A DNA stretch of 12,482 nt, taken from Phycisphaeraceae bacterium (GTDB lineage: Bacteria > Planctomycetota > Phycisphaerae > Phycisphaerales > Phycisphaeraceae). The stretch covers positions 1-12,482 of the forward strand of contig SKPT01000288.1 of the NCBI GenBank assembly GCA_007119405.1, written 5' to 3'. A program made the translations under genes and the position numbers. This document shows positions 6,778 to 12,482 of this stretch, piece after piece. Positions within the stretch are counted from its first letter, which is position 1; each line of letters starts with the position of its first letter. Below the pieces are notes generated by a model, which worked only from the letters and a program-made list of their open reading frames with translations, did not search any database and had not been told where the DNA came from.

Positions 6778-7654
6778 ACCCCCGCCGCGCCCCCGCCGCC
6801 TCCGCCAGCGCCTCGTACACCGCCATCGGCAGCCGCGGCTCGCCCATCCGGCAGGCCTTGTGAGAGCCGTGGTAGTCGCTGCCGCCGCTGGTCAGCAGCC
6901 CGTACCGCCGCGCCAGCGCCTCGTACTGCCGCACGTGCTGTGGCAGATGGTCGCTGTGATGCGTCTCGATCCCATCCAGGCCAAGCTCCAGCAGCAGCCG
7001 CACCACCAGCTCCACGCCGTCGCCATCGGTCACGTTCAACTGCACCGGATGCGCCAGCAGCGCCTGGCCGCCCGCGGCGTGGATCACCTCGATCGCCTCG
7101 CCGGCGCTGAGCCTGGCCTTGGGCTCGTACGCGGCCCCGCCCTCGCCGATGTAGCGGTTGAACGCCTCGTGCAGCGAGCGCACGTAGCCCTTGTCGACCA
7201 TCACCTGCGCGACGTGCGGCCGACCCACGATGCCCCCGCCCGCCAGCGCCACGACCTCGTCGTAATCGATGCGCACGCCCAGCTCGTTCAGCCGCTCGAC
7301 CAGGCGCGGATTCCGCCGGGCCCGCGCCTCGACGAGCCAGCGCTGCGCCCGCGCCAGGGCGTCGCTGGACGGGTCGATGAAGTAACCGAGCAGGTGCAGC
7401 TCCAGCCCGTCGACGCTCCTGGCCGCCGCCGCCTCGCTCGCCCCGGCCTCGATGCAGGCCGAGAGCTCGATCCCCGGCACGAACGCCAGCTCGTGCGCCC
7501 GCGCCGCCGCCGCGCACGCCGCGAGCCCGGCCGTCGTGTCGTGGTCCGTCAGGGCGATGGCGTCGAGCCCGGAAAGCCGCGCCAGCCGCGGCAGCTCCTC
7601 CGGGGCGTCCGTGCCGTCCGAGGCCCGCGAATGCATGTGCAGATCGCAATACAT
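6776..7654 (-). CDS. PHP-domain metal-dependent phosphoesterase (YciV/RNase AM-like)
   Basis: A 292-residue PHP-domain protein resembling the YciV (RNase AM / 3',5'-nucleotide bisphosphate phosphatase) group, in which a trinuclear metal site hydrolyses phosphomonoesters or RNA 5' ends. Metal-binding motifs in order are DLHMHSRASDG (His6, His8, Asp13), LTDHDT (Asp37, His38), PGIEL (Glu63), His87, GRPHVA (His147), AHPVQ (His202), the THHSDH segment (His232, His233) and GGSDYHG (Asp260, His262). All expected ligands appear present, so it should be active. I start at the ATG (7654); a GTG three codons upstream is possible. There is no Shine-Dalgarno, and a TATAGT hexamer lies only 9 nt upstream, so a leaderless message is possible. 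Confidence 0.9.
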   Translation of the reverse strand: MYCDLHMHSRASDGTDAPEELPRLARLSGLDAIALTDHDTTAGLAACAAAARAHELAFVPGIELSACIEAGASEAAAARSVDGLELHLLGYFIDPSSDALARAQRWLVEARARRNPRLVERLNELGVRIDYDEVVALAGGGIVGRPHVAQVMVDKGYVRSLHEAFNRYIGEGGAAYEPKARLSAGEAIEVIHAAGGQALLAHPVQLNVTDGDGVELVVRLLLELGLDGIETHHSDHLPQHVRQYEALARRYGLLTSGGSDYHGSHKACRMGEPRLPMAVYEALAEAAGARRG

Positions 7655-7690
7655 CAGCCGCACACTATACGCGGCGCCGGCGGGGGGGCG

Positions 7691-7800
7691 GGTGCCACTG
7701 ACAAGGGCGTCCTCGGCCTTGTCAGTGTCGCATGACCCGGCGTGCCCGCAACGCTGATCGACACTGACAAGCTCCGCGGACTCCGCTTGTCAGTGGCACC
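7691..7800. repeat. Composite four-arm palindromic element (REP/BIME-like)
   Basis: The 10-mer CACTGACAAG occurs four times in alternating orientation. Hairpin 1 is CACTGACAAGG (7696-7706) with CCTTGTCAGTG (7717-7727). Hairpin 2 is CACTGACAAGC (7762-7772) with GCTTGTCAGTG (7785-7795). The outer ends GGTGCCACTGACAAG (7691-7705) and CTTGTCAGTGGCACC (7786-7800) pair perfectly over 15 bp, and the inner ends pair over 13 bp (7718-7730 with 7759-7771). It lies between the Gfo/Idh/MocA stop (7862) and the PHP start (7654), which are in tandem. Confidence 0.9.
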
Positions 7801-7861
7801 CGTCGCACGCCCTGGCCTTCCCCTCTGCTTCGTGCCTCCGTGCTTGTGCCTGCTCCTTGCA

Positions 7862-8935
7862 TCACCGCCCCGCCCCCGCCTCCGCCACCGCCTCCTGCTC
7901 GAAGCCCGTGCCCTGTCGCACCGCCGCCAGCACGCGCATCAGCTCGCGCACCGACTCCGGCGTCACGTGCATCGCCTCCCCACGCCGCAGCACGCCCACC
8001 ACGTTGTCGTAGAAGCTCATCACCCGCTTGCCCCTGGCCTCGACCACCTCCTCCTGCCACGGCAGCACGTCGTCGTTGCCATAGCTCCGACCCGCCGCCG
8101 GCCCCGTGTCCACTTCCAGCGGCGCCACCTTCGACCCGTCGTACCACCGCACCGTCGCCTCGCCCTTGGTCACCGTCACCGTTCCGTGCGTGCCGCAGAC
8201 GATCCACGTCGGCAGCTCCGAGGCCACGTTCTCGGCCATCGAAATCTCCACGTCCGCCGTCTTGCCGTCGACCGTGCGCAGCAGCGCCTTGACGTGGTCC
8301 TCCACGTCGCCCGCCGAGGCGATCTGCTTCAAGTCCCCCCACACGTCACGCACCGGCGACGCCAGCAGCGCCATGATCATGTCCAGGAAGTGCGAGCCAT
8401 GGTTGTTCAGCAGCCCCCCGCCGAACTTGCGCAGCGTCTGCCAGTCGTTGCGCCGCGAGAACCGGCTCATGTACCCGCGGATGTGGTACAGCTCGCCGAT
8501 GCGGCCGGACTCGATCACCTCCTTGAGGAACCAGAAATCGCCGCTGAAGCGACGGCTCTGGTGCACGAACAGGTGCTTGCCCGTTTCCCGCCACACCTGA
8601 AGGATCTGGTCGGTTTCGTCCACGTCCCGGCCGATCGGCTTCTCCACGATCACGTCCTTGCCCGCCCGCAGCGCCGCGATGGTGTCCCTCGCGTGCAGGT
8701 GCGACGGCGTCGCCACCACGACCACCTCCACGTTCGCGTCGCCCAGCAGGCCGTCGATCGTGTCGTAGCACGCGCAGCCGAACTCTGCCTCGGCCTCGGC
8801 GCGGCGCTCCGCCTCGGGGTCCGCCACCGCCACGATCTGCGCGTCCTCACGCTCGCGAAGCTGGCGGATGTGAATCGCCCAGCCCGCCCGGCCCAGGCCC
8901 ACGATGCCGTATCGAATCGGTCCCTGCTCGCTCAT
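7862..8935 (-). CDS. Gfo/Idh/MocA family oxidoreductase (second)
   Basis: A 357-residue NAD(P)-dependent oxidoreductase of the Gfo/Idh/MocA family, clearly divergent from the first copy in the window. The Rossmann motif YGIVGLGRAGW spans residues 9-19, ATPSHLHA (75-82) and EKPIGRDVDE (98-107) follow, and the RRF segment is at 128-130. GGGLLNNHGSHFLD (172-185) gives the family's substrate-site histidine (His182, with His179 nearby). The substrate is unknown; sugars or cyclitols are typical. The start ATG is supported by an AGGGAG ribosome site about 7 nt upstream, and a candidate promoter and operator-like palindrome lie just beyond. It is divergent from a PhyH-type oxygenase gene, an arrangement that may reflect joint use but does not prove it. 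Confidence 0.92.
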   Translation of the reverse strand: MSEQGPIRYGIVGLGRAGWAIHIRQLREREDAQIVAVADPEAERRAEAEAEFGCACYDTIDGLLGDANVEVVVVATPSHLHARDTIAALRAGKDVIVEKPIGRDVDETDQILQVWRETGKHLFVHQSRRFSGDFWFLKEVIESGRIGELYHIRGYMSRFSRRNDWQTLRKFGGGLLNNHGSHFLDMIMALLASPVRDVWGDLKQIASAGDVEDHVKALLRTVDGKTADVEISMAENVASELPTWIVCGTHGTVTVTKGEATVRWYDGSKVAPLEVDTGPAAGRSYGNDDVLPWQEEVVEARGKRVMSFYDNVVGVLRRGEAMHVTPESVRELMRVLAAVRQGTGFEQEAVAEAGAGR

Positions 8936-8945
8936 GTCTCGCTCC

Positions 8946-8970
8946 CTTGGCCGGCGATCCACCGGCCAAG
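8946..8970. promoter_or_regulatory. Palindrome at the predicted transcription start of the second oxidoreductase
   Basis: CTTGGCCGG (8946-8954) and CCGGCCAAG (8962-8970) are perfect 9-bp inverted repeats with a 7-nt centre. They begin 5 bp downstream of the candidate -10 on the minus strand, so they cover the expected start site and leader. This is typical placement for a repressor operator or a 5' stabilising hairpin. Confidence 0.5.
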
Positions 8971-8974
8971 CCCC

Positions 8975-9003
8975 GTCATACCCGAGCTTTGACCCCAACG
9001 CAA
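8975..9003 (-). promoter_or_regulatory. Candidate promoter for the second Gfo/Idh/MocA gene
   Basis: On the minus strand TTGCGT (8998-9003) is followed by a 17-bp spacer and TATGAC (8975-8980). Both boxes are imperfect. The leader would be about 33 nt and would include the palindrome at 8946-8970. Confidence 0.4.
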
Positions 9004-9120
9004 CATCGCCGGCGACATCGGGGGGGCGGGAACCGGGGGCCGGAGCTGCCCCGGCAGGGGCCCCTTCCTCCCTCGGGCCCCGGCCGGTAACATCGCCAGA
9101 GCCAGGACAGGAGCCCCGCC

Positions 9121-9924
9121 ATGCCCGACACCCTGACCGAACAGCAGTGGAGCGACTACCAGCGCGATGGCTACGTCCACCTCGGCCGCACCCTGACCGA
9201 CACCGAGCTGGCCGACCTGCAACGCCGCATCGACGACATCATGCTCGGCCAGGCCAGGGCCCGGTACGACCAACTGCTCATGCAGCTCGACAGCGCCGAC
9301 GGCGACTACGCCAACGCACCCGAGCAGAGCCGCGGCCACAAGGGCGCCACCCTCGGCTACCGCAAGATCCAGGACCTCGAAAACGACCCGCTCTTCCTCG
9401 CCTACATCCAGAAGCCCCTGTTCCGCGACATCTGCGCCCGCGTCCACGGCCCGGACACCGACATCTCCATCTTCCGCGCCATGTTCATGAACAAGCCCGC
9501 CAACAAGGGCACCTTCCTGCCCTGGCACCAGGACCGATGGTCGGCCCTCGACCGTGACCCCGAGATCACCGTCTGGACCGCCCTCGACCCCGCCACCGTC
9601 GCCAACGGCTGCGTCCAGGTCATCCCCGGCAGCCACAAGCTCGGGCTCGTCAACCCCGAGCACAGCTCCGGCTTCCTCAACGACGAGCACGTCGACCGCC
9701 ACGTCCAGCCCGACCGCATCGTCCACCTCGAGCTCGAGCCCGGCCAGGCGATGCTCATGCACAACTGGCTTCTGCACGCCTCGGACGTCAACCGCTCCGG
9801 CGTCGCCCGCCGCGCCTTCAGCGTCTGCTACATGCCCGCCGCCACCCGCGACACCAGGCGCGACGCCACCTTCCCCGTCGTCTTCGGCCAGAACGCCCTG
9901 AGCCCCGACACGCTCGAAGTCTGA
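9121..9924 (+). CDS. PhyH (phytanoyl-CoA dioxygenase)-family Fe(II)/2-oxoglutarate oxygenase
   Basis: A 267-residue cytosolic oxygenase of the phytanoyl-CoA dioxygenase family. The N-terminal segment (YQRDGYVHLGRTLTDTEL, 13-30) is the usual PhyH entry. The iron-binding triad is visible as His136-x-Asp138 in PWHQDRW and the distal His219 in NWLLHASDVN. NGCVQVIPGSHK (162-173) is the conserved core strand, and Arg230 or Arg231 in GVARRAFSV should bind the 2-oxoglutarate carboxylate. All catalytic residues are present, so an active hydroxylase is expected, but family substrates vary widely (fatty acyl-CoA, compatible solutes, phosphonates, secondary metabolites). AGGAG (9109-9113) lies 7 nt before the ATG and fixes the start. 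The gene is divergent from a Gfo/Idh/MocA oxidoreductase and convergent with the dismutase. Confidence 0.92.
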   Translation: MPDTLTEQQWSDYQRDGYVHLGRTLTDTELADLQRRIDDIMLGQARARYDQLLMQLDSADGDYANAPEQSRGHKGATLGYRKIQDLENDPLFLAYIQKPLFRDICARVHGPDTDISIFRAMFMNKPANKGTFLPWHQDRWSALDRDPEITVWTALDPATVANGCVQVIPGSHKLGLVNPEHSSGFLNDEHVDRHVQPDRIVHLELEPGQAMLMHNWLLHASDVNRSGVARRAFSVCYMPAATRDTRRDATFPVVFGQNALSPDTLEV

Positions 9925-9981
9925 GCCCCGGCCTCAACCGCGCGCAACGAGGGCCACACCGCCCTTACGACACGTTGATGC

Positions 9982-10091
9982 AGGGTGGGTGTAGGGTGGG
10001 TGTAGGGTGGGTAGAGCGCAGCGACACCCACCGCGAACGTCGTGGATCTCCGGCCAACACGGTGGGTTTCGCTTCGCTCTACCCACCCTAC
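9982..10091. repeat. Large inverted repeat with GGGTGGGTGTA tandem units
   Basis: The left arm (10002-10032) and right arm (10061-10091) are complementary at 29 of 31 positions around a 28-nt centre. The left arm is preceded by two extra tandem 11-mers (AGGGTGGGTGT at 9982 and 9993). In one frame the element encodes WVERSETH-like peptides, a recurrent artefact of this repeat class. It fills the convergent gap between the PhyH and dismutase genes, where it could act as a bidirectional terminator. A second partial copy lies at 26-47. Confidence 0.85.
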
Positions 10092-10144
10092 GACCCACGC
10101 GCGCACCCGTGGCGCACGGCGTCGCCGCGTGGCTCAAGAGGGTC

Positions 10145-10804
<660 letters not shown>

Positions 10805-11284
10805 GAGGGGTCTCCTTCCTGGGCCCGCGGGCCTTGGCCACGGGCCTGAGTTGCGCCTGTGATCCCGCCGACGGTGTCGTGCCTTTGCGATCCCCCAGCC
10901 GACGGCGCGCCGAGTCTAGGCCGCGCCACCGGGAGCGTCAAGATGATGCGGCGCCCGGGTTGCTGCGCAGATCGCCGGCAGCGCCGAGGCCGAGGCCGCG
11001 GCCGGATGCTTCTACCTCTTGCCCTTCGCGGCCTGTGGGAGAACCCGCCCGCCCCAGCCTCTTCAGCGGGCACGTGGTTTGCACCGTCTTCCGCGGTGCG
11101 CAGGCGGCGAGCATGGAATGGCTCCAGAAACCGGGAACCGTCCGGGTGTTCGTGGCGTATGAATGAACGGCGTTTGCCCCAATCCCAGACCCCAACAGGG
11201 GCCCCAGACCAATCACCCCGCCGGCCGCGAGCCGGCAGCACCGGTAAGCGCAACCGCATGAAGCCTTAACAAGAGGCACCCGCT
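10805..11284. other. 480-bp non-coding divergent region
   Basis: This gap separates the divergent dismutase and sigma-factor genes. It holds the dismutase leader with a 12-bp palindrome at 10822-10833, a candidate dismutase promoter at 10913-10941, and a small hairpin (GCCGGC arms at 11220-11225 and 11231-11236) shortly before the sigma gene. No convincing promoter was found for the sigma gene and no protein-coding gene is supported. A 36-codon ORF at 11159-11269 is not convincing. Confidence 0.6.
10913..10941 (-). promoter_or_regulatory. Candidate sigma-70 promoter for sodA
   Basis: On the minus strand TTGACG (10936-10941) is followed by a 17-bp spacer and TAGACT (10913-10918). Transcription would start near 10905, giving a leader of about 100 nt. 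Spacing and the -35 box are good; the -10 is moderate. Confidence 0.5.
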
Positions 11285-12277
11285 ATGACGCAGCACATGA
11301 CCCAAACCCATTCCCCGCTCGAACAGGCCCGGCGCCACCAGCGCGTCAAGCAGGCCAAGTCCAAGCGCCCGCTGAGCCTGCGCGACCAGGGGGTCCTCAA
11401 GCGGCTGCTCGAGGACAAGTATGACTATATTCACAATGAGCTCTTCGATCTGCCCCGCGCCGACGCCGAACGCCAGATCTTCGACGAGGCGCCCGAGATC
11501 CAGAAGCCGGACACCAGTTGGTACCACCCGGTCATGGACAACCTGACGGAGGTGCGCAGCCAGCGGAACGTCGGGACGGTGCTGCTGACCGCCAAGCAGG
11601 AGCGGGCGCTGTTCCTGCAGTTCAACTACTGCCGCTTCCGCGTCGCCGGCGGCCGGGCCGAGCTCGCCGAGCAGGACCCGATCGACCCCGGCCAGGCGCG
11701 GGACACGCTCGCCTGGCACGCCCGGGCCGAGGCCTACCGCGACCAGATCGCCCAGACCAACCTGGCGCTGGTCCTGGCGATGGCCAAGCGCACGCGCATG
11801 AGCGAGGTCGACTTCGCCGACCTCGTCAGCGAGGGGAACATGGCCCTCTTGCGAGCGGTCGACAAGTTCGACGTCGCCCGGGGCTTCAAGTTCTCCACCT
11901 ACGCCTGCCGGGCGATCCTCAAGGCGTTCTCCCGCAGCGGCGTCAAGCTCAGCAAGTACCGCCAGATGTTCCCCACCGACTTCGACCCCAAGCTCGAGAA
12001 GTCCAACTACATGGAGCAGAAGCGCGACGAGCACGAGGACGACTGCGTCGACGAGCTGCGCAGCATCATCCACCAGAACCGGGCCGACCTCTCCGACATC
12101 GAGCAGGAGGTCATCCAGCACCGCTTCGCCATCAACAAGGCCCAGGCCCAGGACAACCCCCTGACCCTGGAGCAGGTCGGGCGCATCATCGGCGTGACCA
12201 AGGAGCGTGTCCGGCAGATCCAGAACAAGGCCCTGGAGAAGATCCGCCACACGCTCGAGTCGGACTACCTCCAGTAA
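11285..12277 (+). CDS. RNA polymerase sigma-70-family sigma factor
   Basis: A 330-residue sigma-70-family factor that would direct core RNA polymerase to a promoter set. Residues 102-118 (TAKQERALFLQFNYCRF) resemble the region 1.2-like segment of planctomycete factors. Region 2 runs from about 153 to 216, with DFADLVSEGNMALLRAVDKFD (176-196) and FKFSTYACRAILKAF (201-215). Region 4 carries LTLEQVGRIIGVTKERVRQIQNKALEKIR (293-321), the -35-binding helix-turn-helix. Region 3 is short and acidic. The paired tryptophans of housekeeping factors after FSTYA are absent (CRA here), so it is probably an alternative factor. No anti-sigma gene adjoins it. AGAGG at 11272-11276 lies 8 nt before the chosen ATG; Met5 is an alternative start. 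An intrinsic terminator follows. Confidence 0.9.
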   Translation: MTQHMTQTHSPLEQARRHQRVKQAKSKRPLSLRDQGVLKRLLEDKYDYIHNELFDLPRADAERQIFDEAPEIQKPDTSWYHPVMDNLTEVRSQRNVGTVLLTAKQERALFLQFNYCRFRVAGGRAELAEQDPIDPGQARDTLAWHARAEAYRDQIAQTNLALVLAMAKRTRMSEVDFADLVSEGNMALLRAVDKFDVARGFKFSTYACRAILKAFSRSGVKLSKYRQMFPTDFDPKLEKSNYMEQKRDEHEDDCVDELRSIIHQNRADLSDIEQEVIQHRFAINKAQAQDNPLTLEQVGRIIGVTKERVRQIQNKALEKIRHTLESDYLQ

Positions 12278-12342
12278 TCCCCGGGCCTCTCGGTGCCCAC
12301 CCGGGCTCCGTCGGGGCCGTGAACAAGCCAACCCTCCCGACG

Positions 12343-12374
12343 GCCGCAGGTGTAATGCCTGCGGCTGTTTTTTT
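12343..12374 (+). terminator. Intrinsic terminator of the sigma-factor gene
   Basis: GCCGCAGG (12343-12350) and CCTGCGGC (12358-12365) form a perfect 8-bp stem with a 7-nt loop, followed by TG and seven T residues (12368-12374). It lies 66 bp after the sigma-factor stop codon and has the full Rho-independent structure, the only one in the window. Confidence 0.92.
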
Positions 12375-12392
12375 CGGAATAGGGGTATTTAC

Positions 12393-12421
12393 TTGACTGC
12401 ACCTTCCCCAACCCGTAGTGT
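12393..12421 (+). promoter_or_regulatory. Candidate promoter of the transposase gene
   Basis: TTGACT (12393-12398), a 17-bp spacer and TAGTGT (12416-12421) precede the ATG at 12430 by only 8 nt. Transcription would start at or next to the A of the ATG, and no ribosome site is present, so a leaderless message is suggested. Confidence 0.45.
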
Positions 12422-12429
12422 CGCCGTTC

Positions 12430-12482
12430 ATGGCCGAGGATTATCCTCGCACGCTTCTGGAGTTGGAACGCCGGTTCAGCGA
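12430..12482 (+). CDS. IS1595-family transposase, N-terminal fragment (cut by window end)
   Basis: Only 17 codons are visible, reading MAEDYPRTLLELERRFS. The PRTLLELERRF stretch matches the start of the N-terminal zinc-ribbon domain typical of IS1595-group transposases, which normally continues with an EEACREYL-like helix and then CPxC pairs. The rest lies outside the window, so integrity and activity cannot be judged. No terminal inverted repeat was identified between the sigma-factor terminator and this start. A candidate promoter lies just upstream. The assignment rests on a short motif and is therefore moderate. Confidence 0.65.
   Translation, partial: MAEDYPRTLLELERRFS

Noticed and set aside
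8932..9777. 281-codon minus-strand frame opposite the PhyH gene
   Set aside because: It is a Val, Gly and Asp-rich antisense shadow with no motif; the PhyH gene has its full metal triad and a ribosome site.
9828..10106. Small proteins containing WVERSETH or WVERSDTH over the inverted repeat
   Set aside because: These peptides are translations of the dispersed repeat in several frames, a known style of annotation artefact; there is no ribosome site or family.
11159..11269. 36-codon ORF ending 15 bp before the sigma-factor gene, considered as a leader peptide
   Set aside because: It has no ribosome site, an Arg/Pro-rich composition expected by chance at this GC content, and no regulatory codon run.
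10950..11284. Promoter for the sigma-factor gene (for example TATGAA at 11158-11163)
   Set aside because: No -35 at acceptable spacing was found, and a GGAAC upstream does not make a convincing ECF-type site. The promoter may use an unrecognised motif.

Overview
The window is GC-rich, densely coding bacterial DNA that looks like a planctomycete, most likely Phycisphaerae. This is an inference. The main clues are a membrane protein with the N-terminal zinc ribbon CPQCGYNLRGL...CPECG, a sigma-70-family factor of the type common in that phylum, weak or absent Shine-Dalgarno sites at several genes, and abundant small palindromic and heptameric repeats between genes. No tRNA, rRNA or CRISPR array was seen.

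Layout, left to right. (1) sufS and sufU (minus strand, 4-bp overlap) supply sulfur for Fe-S cluster assembly. They are divergent from an Rrf2-family regulator gene (plus). The shared promoter region holds two facing sigma-70-type promoters whose -35 boxes are the two arms of one dyad. (2) An Ldh2-family NAD(P)-dependent 2-hydroxyacid dehydrogenase (minus) is divergent from a Gfo/Idh/MocA oxidoreductase (plus). The latter is followed after 26 bp by a zinc-ribbon membrane protein. The divergent gap is packed with two hairpins, a G-tract array and a heptamer repeat. (3) Three minus-strand genes follow: a cytidylate-kinase-like P-loop protein, a PHP-domain phosphoesterase and a second Gfo/Idh/MocA oxidoreductase. 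The last two are separated by a 110-bp composite palindrome. (4) A PhyH-type Fe(II)/2-oxoglutarate oxygenase (plus) is divergent from the second oxidoreductase. (5) A Mn-type superoxide dismutase (minus) converges on it across a large inverted repeat. (6) A 480-bp non-coding divergent region precedes a sigma-70-family factor (plus) that ends in a textbook intrinsic terminator. (7) The last 53 bases are the start of an IS1595-type transposase, cut by the window edge.

Themes. Fe-S assembly with an Rrf2 regulator, and Mn superoxide dismutase, point to iron and oxidative-stress homeostasis. The two Gfo/Idh/MocA enzymes, the Ldh2 enzyme and the PhyH enzyme suggest oxidation of sugars, polyols or hydroxyacids, but no substrate can be read from the sequence. 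I see no clearly new multi-gene defence or mobile system. The most unusual material lies in the intergenic DNA: at least four heptamer arrays sharing a 7-bp period, a four-arm nested palindrome, a dispersed GTAGGGTGGG-type repeat, and promoter-embedded dyads.
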